The notes beneath the pieces are model-generated. The model ran no database searches, was not told where the DNA came from, and saw only the letters and a list, made by a program, of their open reading frames with translations. A stretch of 54,233 nucleotides of DNA from the NCBI GenBank assembly GCA_026416815.1, contig JAOAEJ010000034.1, positions 1 through 54,233 on the forward strand, in the 5' to 3' direction. A program made the translations under genes and the position numbers. Below, one piece after another: positions 9,127-17,707 of the stretch. How positions within the stretch are numbered: position 1 is the first letter of the stretch; each line of letters opens with the position of its first letter. The stretch is from Clostridia bacterium (GTDB lineage Bacteria; Bacillota; Clostridia; Acetivibrionales; DSM-2933).

Positions 9127-10135
9127 TCAATTATTTACCCACTTAAATGTAACATTGGCAGCAGTTATCATACTTGCTCTTGCGTTTGACTTCATTAATG
9201 GATTTCATGACACCGCTAACTCCATTGCAACATCGGTTTCTACCAGAATTCTTTCACCCAGAACAGCTATTATAATGGCTGCCGGATTAAACTTTGCGGG
9301 TGCTCTAATGAGCCACAAAGTTGCAAAAACAATATCAAGTGGTTTGGTACAAGGCTCCATACCCGATTATGTAATAATATCCACTTTGATTGCAGCTATA
9401 GTTTGGGATTTGATTACATGGTATTTCGGTATTCCAAGCAGTTCGTCCCATGCATTGATAGGTGGGCTTATAGGTGCAGCGATTGGATATGCGGCAAGTC
9501 TTGATATAGTTATGTGGGGCGGTGTATGGAAGAAAGTAGTACTGCCGCTTATTACTTCTCCGGTAATAGGTTTTGCATTGGGCTTTTTGTTTATGAAGAT
9601 ACTTTTTGAATTGCTCAGACCTTTCTCACAGAATTTTGTTAACAAATGGTTTTCCAAGCTGCAAATTGTATCGGCAGCATGGATGGCATTCTCACACGGT
9701 AAAAACGACGCACAGAAGTCTATGGGTATTATAACACTCGCTATGATAAGCTCGGGCTTACTGCCTAAAGGTGCGGATGTACCTTGGGAGGTCATGATAG
9801 CCTGTGCGGTCGCTATGGGGTTAGGTACTTCAGTTGGTGGATGGAAGATCATAAAAACTATGGGTGTAAACATGATAAGGCTGCAGCCTATAAACGGTTT
9901 TGCAGCTGAGACAAGTGCTGCACTGGTTATAGAAACTGCATCAGCTATTGGAGCCCCAGTAAGTACTACCCATGTAATTTCTTCGTCAATAATGGGTGTT
10001 GGTGCTTCCAAGAGATTATCTGCAGTAAGATGGGCTCTTGCGAGGAATATAGTATGGGCGTGGGTACTGACTATTCCTATCACAGCATTGATGGGCGCCT
10101 TTATTACTATGGCGATTAAAATGGTTGTAGGTTGA
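9119..10135 (+). CDS. pit: PiT-family inorganic phosphate transporter
   Basis: A 338-residue membrane protein with about ten hydrophobic segments. It carries the two duplicated PiT signatures: near residue 25, FDFINGFHDTANSIAT, and near 195, AFSHGKNDAQKSMG, plus the GIPSSSSHALIGG and GAPVSTTHVISSS loops. PiT proteins import metal-phosphate or phosphate driven by cation symport and are usually low-affinity, constitutive carriers. Here the gene overlaps the DUF47 gene and lies behind PHO-type boxes, which is unusual for a low-affinity system. A terminator follows at 10194-10252. Confidence 0.95.
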   Translation: MLSQLFTHLNVTLAAVIILALAFDFINGFHDTANSIATSVSTRILSPRTAIIMAAGLNFAGALMSHKVAKTISSGLVQGSIPDYVIISTLIAAIVWDLITWYFGIPSSSSHALIGGLIGAAIGYAASLDIVMWGGVWKKVVLPLITSPVIGFALGFLFMKILFELLRPFSQNFVNKWFSKLQIVSAAWMAFSHGKNDAQKSMGIITLAMISSGLLPKGADVPWEVMIACAVAMGLGTSVGGWKIIKTMGVNMIRLQPINGFAAETSAALVIETASAIGAPVSTTHVISSSIMGVGASKRLSAVRWALARNIVWAWVLTIPITALMGAFITMAIKMVVG

Positions 10136-10193
10136 TATTACATATATTGAATAAATAGTAATCGAATCATTAATAAATAAAAATAATTATTTA

Positions 10194-10252
10194 AAATGCC
10201 TAGGATTTAGTCGAAAGAAGAAGCTATATTGACTATAACCTAGGTATTTTTA
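10194..10252 (+). terminator. Terminator after the pit operon
   Basis: An imperfect stem joins AAATGCCTAGG...TTAGTC (from 10194) with GACTATAACCTAGGTATT (to about 10249), followed by a T-rich tail. The loop is about 20 bases. Confidence 0.7.
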
Positions 10253-10665
10253 TTTACAATAAGTTAAATTTGTTTATTTCTCCCGGTGCATTAATAGCAG
10301 CAGTGTTAAGAATTAGACCGAATGTAAATGATATGGTATACTTGTATAATAGTTTGTTATAATTATATAAAGACAATTAATTAATGCCAAAAAAGGTAAT
10401 ATGTATTCGGTGAGAGTTTTTAGGTATAGTATATTTTTATTTTGTTTTGCCCTGGTTAACTTAAGGGTAAAAATATAGTAATAAATATTATTGGGTAGTT
10501 CATTAAAATGTATAATAGAGATTTGTTATAAAAATTTGATTAAACAAGGCTATATGCTGATCCGCGGCAATCAAGAGATAGAGGATACTAGGGCGGTGTA
10601 TTTACAGTTTAAAGTTTTTACATGAAGCCCATTAATCCGATATCTATAGAATGGAGATGAAGAAA
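10253..10665. other. Non-coding leader upstream of clpE
   Basis: A 413-base AT-rich stretch with several TATAAT-like hexamers (for example near 10344 and 10510) but no confident -35 partner. I looked for a CtsR direct repeat (GGTCAAA type) and a CIRCE palindrome, the usual heat-shock operators for clpE and chaperone genes, and found neither. No small reading frame stands out. Confidence 0.4.
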
Positions 10666-12990
10666 ATGTTGATGTGTTCTATATGTAAAGAAAATTTTGC
10701 AGTAGTATTTATAACTAAAATTGTTGATGGCAAGCAAACTCAGGAGGGCTTGTGCCTGACCTGTGCAAAAAAACAGGGTATTCAACCTATTAACCAGCTG
10801 CTTGAGCAGACGGGAATATCGGAAGAAGAAATGGATAACCTGAATAAGCATGTAGGTGATCTATTTGAAAATATAGATGTAGAAAACGATAATAATATGG
10901 CTGCTTTACAATCGCCTACAGGTACAGGAAATAATCAAAATCCTATCTTTAACTTTATAAATAAAGCATTTGCAAGGAACGAAGATGGGGGAGACGGTAC
11001 AAGAGAGCAGCATAAAGACACGGCGGATGAAAAGGATAACAAGAACAGTACCAGAACAAAAACTCAGGAGAAGAAGAATAAAAAAAAGAAATACCTTGAG
11101 ACATACGGTACAAATCTTACCGATAAGGCAAAAGAGGGTAAACTGGATAAGGTAGTAGGAAGACACAGGGAGATAGACCGTGTCATACAGATACTAAATA
11201 GAAGAACAAAAAACAATCCTGTACTCATAGGTGAACCCGGTGTAGGTAAGACTGCAATTGCTGAAGGCCTGGCTGTAAGAATATCTGAAAGGCAAGTCCC
11301 TGCAAAGCTGTTTAATTCTGAGGTATATCTGTTGGACTTAACAGGGATCGTTGCCGGAACCCAATTCCGAGGCCAGTTTGAAAGCCGTATGAAAGGAATT
11401 ATTGATGAAGCGAAATCAATGGGTAATATAATACTTGTAATTGATGAACTTCATAATATAATGGGCGCAGGTGAGGCAGAAGGTGCAATGAATGCAGCGA
11501 ATATACTGAAACCTGCATTGTCTAGGGGGGAAATACAGGTTATTGGAGCTACTACACTCAATGAGTATAGAAAGCATATTGAGAAGGATTCTGCTCTTGA
11601 AAGAAGGTTTCAGCCTGTAATTGTTGAAGAGCCTACAGTAGATGAAACTATTGAAATATTAAGAGGCATAAAGCACTATTATGAAAACTACCATAGAGTA
11701 AAAATATCTGAAGAGGTAATAAAAGCTGCGGCTATACTTTCCGAAAGGTATATAACCGATAGATTTTTACCTGATAAAGCTATTGATGTTATAGATGAGG
11801 CTGGATCAAGGGCAAACCTTAAAAATGACGGATTGGTTGAATTTGAAGCATTGAAAGAGGAGTTGAAGAAAGTACAGGAAGAGAAGGAAAATGCTGTGTC
11901 TGCTGACTCCATAGAAGATTATCAGAAGGCTGCGGATTTAAAAATACGTGAATGTCGTTTGCTACAACAGATCAAGGATATAGAAGATAAAAATAAGGAT
12001 GTAGAAATCACAACTGAGGATATAGCATTTGTAATAGAATCCTGGACCAAGGTGCCTGTGCAAAGACTCACTGAGGTTGAATCGGAAAAGCTTCTAAATC
12101 TTGAAGATAGACTTCATAAGAGAGTTATAGGGCAGCACGAAGCGGTTATAAGCTTATCAAAAGCAATCAGACGCAGCAGAGCAGGATTTAAAAAGAAGAA
12201 AAAACCAGCTTCCTTTGTGTTTGTAGGACCCACGGGAGTAGGTAAGACCGAGTTGGTAAGAGCACTCGCTGCAGAGCTTTTTGAAAGCGAAGAATCCCTT
12301 ATACGTTTGGACATGTCAGAATACATGGAAAAGCATACAGTATCAAAGCTTATCGGATCCCCTCCGGGATACGTAGGCTATGATGAAGGAGGACAGCTGA
12401 CTGAAAAAATCAGGAGAAAGCCGTACTCAGTAATATTGATGGATGAAATTGAGAAGGCACATCCCGATGTATTTAATATGCTGCTGCAGATACTTGAAGA
12501 CGGAAGGCTGACCGACAGCCACGGAAGAACGGTAAACTTTGAAAATACCGTACTAATAATGACTTCCAATGCGGGTACACACCTGAAGTCCAACGGTATA
12601 GGCTTTGCAAATGACGGTTATAAAGCACTTGAAAGCAGGGTAAGGGAAGTAATGAAGGAAACTTTCAGACCCGAATTCCTCAATAGGATAGACGAAGTAA
12701 TAGTATTTACAGAATTAAATAAAGATGAACTTAAACAAATTATAGATCTTATGGTCAAAGAGGTAGCTGAAGAAGTAGAAGCAAAAGGTATGAAACTAAG
12801 TGTCTCCGACGCAGCAAAAGAGTTCATACTGGAAAAAGGCTACGACGCAAAATACGGTGCAAGACCGCTCAGAAGAACAATACAGAAGTATATAGAAGAT
12901 GAGTTGTCCGAAGCATATCTAAGAGGCAAGTTTAAACCAGGCAATGATGTAATTGTTGACTGTGATGACGGGAATATAATATTTAAATAA
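10666..12990 (+). CDS. clpE: ClpE-type AAA+ protease ATPase with N-terminal zinc finger
   Basis: A Clp/Hsp100 unfoldase that feeds substrates to ClpP. The frame is open from 10651, but GGAG at 10653-10656 is placed to start ATG 10666 (774 residues). Residues about 1-40 form a CxxC...CxxC zinc finger (CSIC, then CLTCAKK) in place of the Clp-N repeats; this is the hallmark of ClpE. A low-complexity Lys/Asp/Asn linker (about 100-145) leads to two AAA+ modules. The first has Walker A GEPGVGKTA and Walker B LVIDELHN; the second has GPTGVGKTE and ILMDEIEKAHP, with a UvrB/C-like coiled-coil between them. No ctsR or mcsAB lies nearby, unlike the clpC operon. It ends at a strong hairpin. Confidence 0.93.
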   Translation: MLMCSICKENFAVVFITKIVDGKQTQEGLCLTCAKKQGIQPINQLLEQTGISEEEMDNLNKHVGDLFENIDVENDNNMAALQSPTGTGNNQNPIFNFINKAFARNEDGGDGTREQHKDTADEKDNKNSTRTKTQEKKNKKKKYLETYGTNLTDKAKEGKLDKVVGRHREIDRVIQILNRRTKNNPVLIGEPGVGKTAIAEGLAVRISERQVPAKLFNSEVYLLDLTGIVAGTQFRGQFESRMKGIIDEAKSMGNIILVIDELHNIMGAGEAEGAMNAANILKPALSRGEIQVIGATTLNEYRKHIEKDSALERRFQPVIVEEPTVDETIEILRGIKHYYENYHRVKISEEVIKAAAILSERYITDRFLPDKAIDVIDEAGSRANLKNDGLVEFEALKEELKKVQEEKENAVSADSIEDYQKAADLKIRECRLLQQIKDIEDKNKDVEITTEDIAFVIESWTKVPVQRLTEVESEKLLNLEDRLHKRVIGQHEAVISLSKAIRRSRAGFKKKKKPASFVFVGPTGVGKTELVRALAAELFESEESLIRLDMSEYMEKHTVSKLIGSPPGYVGYDEGGQLTEKIRRKPYSVILMDEIEKAHPDVFNMLLQILEDGRLTDSHGRTVNFENTVLIMTSNAGTHLKSNGIGFANDGYKALESRVREVMKETFRPEFLNRIDEVIVFTELNKDELKQIIDLMVKEVAEEVEAKGMKLSVSDAAKEFILEKGYDAKYGARPLRRTIQKYIEDELSEAYLRGKFKPGNDVIVDCDDGNIIFK

Positions 12991-13000
12991 AAATTAATTA

Positions 13001-13048
13001 TAACAAACGAAAACGAGTTGGTATGCACCAACTCGTTTTCGTTTGTTA
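13001..13048. terminator. Perfect 22-bp hairpin between convergent genes
   Basis: The arms at 13001-13022 and 13027-13048 are perfectly complementary around a 4-base ATGC loop. It lies 10 bases after clpE and 23 bases after the minus-strand MBL gene. The minus-strand side has a T-rich tail, so it probably ends both transcripts. Confidence 0.85.
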
Positions 13049-13071
13049 TTGATAGGGCTAAACCCAGATAT

Positions 13072-13974
13072 TTACTCCTCGCTAAAAGAAACATTCACCC
13101 CATCAGTCCTAACCACCACACTTCCATATTCATCAGTCCGATACACCTTCACCCCGGACTTCCTCAGAGTGTCCAGTACATCACCATGAGGATGGCCATA
13201 AGGACTATCCTTAACCACAGAAATAACCGCATATCTCGGTGAAACAGCCCTTAAAAATTCCGGTGTAGTAGAATCGCTACTCCCATGGTGACCTACCTTA
13301 AGCACATCAGCCTTCAAATCAAATCCCTTATCCAGCATTTCCTTCTCCGATACACTCTGGGCATCACCTGCCAGTAAAAAGGATACCTCCCCATAAGTAA
13401 CCTTCAAAACAAGGGAATAATTATTTAGATTTTCATAGTTACTGCCGTTAGGCGCTAATACTTCTACTTTAATAGTAGAAGCAAGGTCCAGATAATCACC
13501 CGCAGAAACCGCACAAACAGTCAGCCCTTTGGACATAATTACCTCAAGATTCTCCTCAAACACATCAAAAATTCCAGGTACAAAGGGTGCATATACTGTA
13601 CCTATATCAAAACTATGAATAACATCAAGCATCCCGCCTATATGGTCATTGTGTGGATGGGTAAATATCACCGTATCAATTTTGGAAATATCCCTCGATT
13701 TAAGATATGAAAACACTGTTGAACCAGCAGTATAAAATCCTGCATCTATTAAAATGTTTTTTCCATCAGCTGTTTGAATAAGTATACTGTCAGCTTGCCC
13801 AACATCAATAAAATGTACTTTCATAAGTCCTTGAGACTTAAACTGCTGCGTGCTTGTCGGAAGTAAGGTGTTTAAAGCGACCGACTCACCGTAATAATTA
13901 AAACGATATATATAAAGTAATGAAGCAATTGCAGCTAGAAACAATAAAAGAAGTATAAAAAAATATCTTCTCAT
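13072..13974 (-). CDS. ComEC-type metallo-beta-lactamase-fold hydrolase, membrane-anchored
   Basis: A 300-residue protein with one N-terminal membrane segment or uncleaved signal (about 5-24) and an exported MBL-fold domain. The metal site THPHNDH gives His106, His108, Asp110 and His111; later ligands are in GDAQ and VGHHGS. The segment VGQADSILIQ and the pattern thereafter match the C-terminal domain of ComEC/Rec2, here without the ComEC channel. Stand-alone versions are thought to be extracellular hydrolases, perhaps nucleases or phosphodiesterases; the substrate is unknown. Start: ATG with GAGGT nine bases upstream. Confidence 0.88.
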   Translation of the reverse strand: MRRYFFILLLLFLAAIASLLYIYRFNYYGESVALNTLLPTSTQQFKSQGLMKVHFIDVGQADSILIQTADGKNILIDAGFYTAGSTVFSYLKSRDISKIDTVIFTHPHNDHIGGMLDVIHSFDIGTVYAPFVPGIFDVFEENLEVIMSKGLTVCAVSAGDYLDLASTIKVEVLAPNGSNYENLNNYSLVLKVTYGEVSFLLAGDAQSVSEKEMLDKGFDLKADVLKVGHHGSSDSTTPEFLRAVSPRYAVISVVKDSPYGHPHGDVLDTLRKSGVKVYRTDEYGSVVVRTDGVNVSFSEE

Positions 13975-14136
13975 AGGGTTATTACCTCACACTGATTCAA
14001 GAATACAGATAGCCCTATTTTAAATATACACATCAAAAGCTTAGGAAATGCAAGGAATTCATGAAGTAGATTTGTTATATCAGGCCTAGGGGGGAAGGAA
14101 ATAGCTAAAAGCTGTTATAAAAAGTTATAAACATAC

Positions 14137-14176
14137 AGAAACAACAAAGCCGTATGATAATGTAAAACATACGGCT
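14137..14176 (-). terminator. Terminator of the XRE regulator gene
   Basis: Arms AGCCGTATG (14148-14156) and CATACGGCT (14168-14176) pair perfectly; in the minus direction a TTTGTTGTTT tail follows. Confidence 0.75.
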
Positions 14177-14179
14177 AAA

Positions 14180-14533
14180 CTAGGTACTATATTTTTTCTT
14201 AATAAAATCAAGGTAGTCTACAACATGCTTTACAGCTTCTTCAGGCAGTCCTGCAATATCGAGGTTTTGAATATCTTTTGATTCCTTCTCTCTCAATATT
14301 GAATTTAAGTCCTCTGATGTATAGGGCTTACGCACATCGGTTCTGCCCAGAAGGTAATCAACAGTAACATTAAAGTAATCAGCTAAAGCAAGGAGCGTAT
14401 CTTTATCGGGAAATCTCTCCTCTGTTTCATACTTGCCAATAGTAGCTCTATGTACTTTTACTATATTAGCCAGATCTTCCTGGCGCAGCTTCTTTTCGAC
14501 CCTTAAGTCTCTAAGTCTTTTACCGAATGCCAC
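14180..14533 (-). CDS. XRE-family transcriptional regulator
   Basis: A 117-residue DNA-binding protein. The frame opens at a GTG at 14542, but that codon lies inside the ribosome site AAGGAGTG; the second GTG (14533) is eight bases from it and is the better start (VAFGKRLRDLR). Residues about 5-60 are a Cro/CI helix-turn-helix (RQEDLANIVKVHRATIGKYE, then the FPDKDTLLALADYF helix), and the DYLLGRTD tail is typical of clostridial phage-repressor-like regulators. The C-terminal 50 residues are acidic and helical. It diverges from the Agr-like cassette at 14724, so it could control that cassette; this is inference. Confidence 0.85.
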   Translation of the reverse strand: MAFGKRLRDLRVEKKLRQEDLANIVKVHRATIGKYETEERFPDKDTLLALADYFNVTVDYLLGRTDVRKPYTSEDLNSILREKESKDIQNLDIAGLPEEAVKHVVDYLDFIKKKYST

Positions 14534-14628
14534 AAAAATCACTCCTTAACTATAACTATAATTGTATGCCATAGGACAATATAAATACATTTAATGTGCC
14601 GATATGCCGGAAAAATTGAGTAAAAATA

Positions 14629-14657
14629 TTGACAAGAGGCGAAGTGGCGAATATAAT
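14629..14657 (+). promoter_or_regulatory. Consensus sigma-A promoter with a direct repeat in the spacer
   Basis: TTGACA (14629-14634) and TATAAT (14652-14657) are both perfect and 17 bases apart. The spacer holds a direct repeat, AGGCGAA then TGGCGAA, eight bases apart. Such a perfect promoter normally needs repression; the repeat is a candidate operator for the adjacent XRE protein. The operator role is inferred. Confidence 0.8.
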
Positions 14658-14723
14658 AAGTGTGTTAGATATTAGCAATCTTGGTATAAAATATTTAAAA
14701 TAGGCAAGAGGTGAATAGTAGAA

Positions 14724-15638
14724 ATGTATGGTGTAGATATGTTAACAACAATTACCGGCATGTTTGGGATAAGCGTTGAAAAGCTTGCTACAATTTTGAC
14801 AAACATAATATTAGTGTCAATACCGGAGGAGGTTTTCCTTACGGCATTTACACTACTACTATTAAAACGTCTCGAGCTACCCTATGACATATCAAAGCTG
14901 CTGTTACCGGTAGTAGGCGTTGCTGTGATTTCCAATATCCTGCGTTACAAGGGTGTGAATATAAATACGGTTTTCCTACTTTCTATACTGATACTGTTTC
15001 TTCTCATACTTGTAACCGACAAGGTAAATAGGCGTAGAGAAGTTTTGAGGGCATTTGCATGTTTGCTGTTAAGCATATCAATACTTCAGATACTGGAGTT
15101 ATCATACACACCTTTAATATTCTACGCCACCAACAAAACCTTTAGCGATTTTAATAATTCGATAATATTAAACTTTATAATAACCATTCCTGAAAGGATA
15201 GTTGAGTTTTCATTAGTTATCTGGCTGCATAAGAAAAGGAATGATTATCCTCAGATTAATATATTTAGAAAGTTTTTGCGCAGTAAATCCTTAATGATAC
15301 TGACCATAATTATTCTGATTGCAAACACTTTATATCTGTTCCTTGCATGCAGATTGATAGGATACGACAAAATACTTATCAGTCTTAGCATAAGTGATCA
15401 ATTGGCAATTATCATAGGCGTTTTAACATTTCCAATACTAAATTTGGCTGCTCTATGGGCTTTAGTCCATAAAATATCCAGTGAAGATTTAAATGAAAAC
15501 CTATTTTTTAAAACAAGGCTGGTGCTGTTAATAGATAGTATTAAAAGGTATACGAAAAATGGTGAATATGAAAATATTTATACCTTGCTGGAAGATGTCA
15601 AGCGAGAAGTAGATAAAAAAGAAAGGGAAAGGAAGTGA
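14724..15638 (+). CDS. Polytopic membrane protein resembling a kinase-less AgrC-type sensor
   Basis: A 304-residue protein with about seven membrane segments and a charged cytosolic tail (about 250-304) ending KKERERK. Two halves each carry a short motif in a membrane-edge position, SIPEEVFL (32-39) and TIPERIVE (154-161). Repeated IPE motifs of this kind occur in the sensor halves of clostridial AgrC-like receptors. Those continue into a GHKL kinase, but this one ends where the linker helix would begin. GAGGTG lies about ten bases before the ATG. The next gene, four bases after its stop, encodes an AgrD-like peptide, which supports a role in peptide sensing, export or processing. It lacks the His/Cys protease motif of AgrB. 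I recognise no named family; the AgrC comparison is moderate in strength. Confidence 0.6.
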   Translation: MYGVDMLTTITGMFGISVEKLATILTNIILVSIPEEVFLTAFTLLLLKRLELPYDISKLLLPVVGVAVISNILRYKGVNINTVFLLSILILFLLILVTDKVNRRREVLRAFACLLLSISILQILELSYTPLIFYATNKTFSDFNNSIILNFIITIPERIVEFSLVIWLHKKRNDYPQINIFRKFLRSKSLMILTIIILIANTLYLFLACRLIGYDKILISLSISDQLAIIIGVLTFPILNLAALWALVHKISSEDLNENLFFKTRLVLLIDSIKRYTKNGEYENIYTLLEDVKREVDKKERERK

Positions 15639-15642
15639 TGAT

Positions 15643-15765
15643 ATGAAAAGGATTTGCTCAATTTTTGGGACGGTAATAACCTTAATTGCCTTGGCAACTG
15701 CAAGCTCTGCGTCTATACTTTTTTTCTACCAACCCAAAACTCCAAAATGCTTTATTAATAAGTAA
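15643..15765 (+). CDS. AgrD-like cyclic lactone autoinducer peptide precursor
   Basis: A 40-residue open frame from ATG, with GGAAGTGA upstream that overlaps the end of the previous gene. It has a positively charged, hydrophobic N-terminus (MKRICSIFGTVITLIALA), a small-residue stretch (ATASSAS) and a C-terminal block FFYQPKTPKC. The YQPK-x-P block after a short hydrophobic core is the signature of the AgrD/cyclic lactone autoinducer family. In AgrD the ring is normally closed on a Cys four residues before the cleavage point; that place holds Ser24 here (SILFF, 24-28), so a true lactone rather than a thiolactone is predicted, as in staphylococci with Ser-type peptides. No agrB processing gene is seen in the window. 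Confidence 0.75.
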   Translation: MKRICSIFGTVITLIALATASSASILFFYQPKTPKCFINK

Positions 15766-15771
15766 GGAGGC

Positions 15772-15859
15772 AAAGAACGAAGAGCCTGGCTTGAGTGCAA
15801 CCCAAATAGAAATGTATTTTCTGTTTGGGCTGCACTTCGAGCCAGGCTCTTTGCTCTTT
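15772..15859. terminator. Long (about 39-bp) hairpin between the Agr-like cassette and phoR
   Basis: The left arm (15772-15810) and right arm (15821-15859) pair nearly throughout, with a core such as AGAGCCTGGCT matching AGCCAGGCTCT and a few bulges. It separates convergent genes and probably ends both transcripts. It is much longer than a normal terminator, so it could also be a mobile repeat or a structured RNA. Confidence 0.65.
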
Positions 15860-15872
15860 AAGCAACAAACCG

Positions 15873-17660
15873 CTACATGGGGAGCTGAATCACGAATTCA
15901 GTACCCTGACCGGGTGCGCTGTAAATCCTTATATCACCGTTATATAGGTTTGCTATATGCTTTACGATAGACAATCCGAGACCGGTACCACCCATACTCC
16001 TAGACCTACCCTTATCTACTCTGTAGAAACGTTCGAAAATCCTTGGAAGGTGTTCATCAGCTATACCTATACCGGTATCCTTGACTGAAATAATAACTTT
16101 GCCATCGGATTTATAAGCCTTAATAGAAACCAAACCGTTTTCTACATTATATTTTATACCATTGTCAATGAGGTTAATTAACATTTGCTTAATTCTATCT
16201 TTGTTGACCATCAAAGTAATACTGGCGTCAACATCGCTTTCAAGCCTTACATCCTTTTTATGTGCTACATTTTCAAGAATGGAAAGAGTTTCGTCAACGA
16301 TAGACTTAAGCCTGTGCGAACTGATATTGGAATCCTTCTGCTTTGATTCAATTTCCGAAAGCTGTAGGATATCGTTTATAAGCATGTAAAGTCTTTCTGC
16401 CTCAATATCTATTATTTCAAGGAACTTGTCGGCTACATTCTTGTCGTTTAGTGCACCGCTGCGGAGAGTTTCTATAAAGCCCCTTATAGAAGTAAGCGGT
16501 GTTTTTAACTCATGGGTAACATTAGATACAAATTCTGTTCTAATCTGTTCAAGTTTCCGTATATTTGTTATGTCCTGGATAGCTATTATACCCCCTGCGT
16601 TTATAGTTAATGCGCTCTTGGATTTGATAGGGTTAGTGTAAATCCGCAGAACCTTATCCCTTGGAGGATCTATGACTAGCTCGCTTACGATAGAAATATT
16701 TTTTTCTATGGTATCCTTCAAAAGAATATTAATCTGGTTATTTCTAATAAGCTCCAGGAGGTTTATACCTATTATCCCAGGCCCATCCTTTATTCCAAAC
16801 AGCTCACAAGCTATGGAGTTAATTAAGATTATCCTGAATTTTGTATCAACAGCAATTATACCGCTGGTCATACTGTTGATAATAGAGTCAACTTTTATAT
16901 TTTTGTCCAGCATCTCAGCTATTGTTTCATCCAGTTTGGCTGCCATTTTGTTAAATGTATCTCCTAACTGACCCAGTTCATCCCTTGAGCGAATTTTCAC
17001 ACGCTTTTGATAGTTGCCTTTTGAAATTTCCTTAGAAACAATAATTAATTCTTCTATAGGTTTGGTAAGAGTCCAGGAAACTCTTAGAGCAAGAAGTATA
17101 GTAAGAAACAGGCCGGATAAAATACCTATTATAGAGTAGTACCAGATAGCCTTATCAATAGCATTCAGCTGGAGCAGAGGAACGGATATTCTTACTATTA
17201 TATCGGAGTTTTGCAATGGAACTGCAATATAGAGAAAATCAAGCCCTAAAGTTTTACTTGAACGTACGTCCTTTCCGATTTTACCACGGACAGCTTGCTG
17301 GACTTCCTTACGGTCTAGGTGGTTTTCCATCTCCCTATAGTTATACTCCGATTCACCCAGTACATTACCTTTAAAATCGATAAAGGTAATACGTGTACTG
17401 GTATCTTTGGGCGGTATATCGCCTATAGAAAGTTTATTAAGTATGGCACCATAGTCCCGTGCAATCTTATTGTAGTCAATTTTAATATTATTAGATATTT
17501 CGCTGGATACCTGGTATTCAATCAGCGTAGCTGTATTTTTTAGCTTTTCCTCAACCTCATGTTTATAAAAGTACTGAGCCAGCTTAGAAGTAAAAAATCC
17601 CGTAACTGATAGCCCTATGATAACTAGTACGATACAGTACAGGAAGATTTTCCGTTTCAT
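15873..17660 (-). CDS. phoR: Phosphate-regulon sensor histidine kinase
   Basis: A 595-residue membrane kinase that phosphorylates PhoP when phosphate is short. It has TM1 about 5-26, an extracellular sensor about 28-170, TM2 about 172-193, HAMP about 195-248, and a PAS domain about 257-365 (SGIIAVDTKFRIILIN). HisKA carries His383 in SNVTHELKTPLTSIRG. The ATPase domain has the N box LINLIDNGIKYN and G boxes DTGIGI and GGTGLGLSIVKHI. This is the PhoR layout of Firmicutes. It is last in the pstB-phoU-phoP-phoR transcript, 47 bases after phoP, and its start has GGAGG about 13 bases upstream. Confidence 0.93.
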   Translation of the reverse strand: MKRKIFLYCIVLVIIGLSVTGFFTSKLAQYFYKHEVEEKLKNTATLIEYQVSSEISNNIKIDYNKIARDYGAILNKLSIGDIPPKDTSTRITFIDFKGNVLGESEYNYREMENHLDRKEVQQAVRGKIGKDVRSSKTLGLDFLYIAVPLQNSDIIVRISVPLLQLNAIDKAIWYYSIIGILSGLFLTILLALRVSWTLTKPIEELIIVSKEISKGNYQKRVKIRSRDELGQLGDTFNKMAAKLDETIAEMLDKNIKVDSIINSMTSGIIAVDTKFRIILINSIACELFGIKDGPGIIGINLLELIRNNQINILLKDTIEKNISIVSELVIDPPRDKVLRIYTNPIKSKSALTINAGGIIAIQDITNIRKLEQIRTEFVSNVTHELKTPLTSIRGFIETLRSGALNDKNVADKFLEIIDIEAERLYMLINDILQLSEIESKQKDSNISSHRLKSIVDETLSILENVAHKKDVRLESDVDASITLMVNKDRIKQMLINLIDNGIKYNVENGLVSIKAYKSDGKVIISVKDTGIGIADEHLPRIFERFYRVDKGRSRSMGGTGLGLSIVKHIANLYNGDIRIYSAPGQGTEFVIQLPM

Positions 17661-17707
17661 AATTTACTTATAGCCTCCGCATTCTACTAATAATTGCAAG
17701 GCGTGAC

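Noticed and set aside
9367..10083. 238-codon minus-strand frame opposite pit
   Set aside because: A mirror frame of a conserved transporter gene, with no ribosome site and no recognisable domain.
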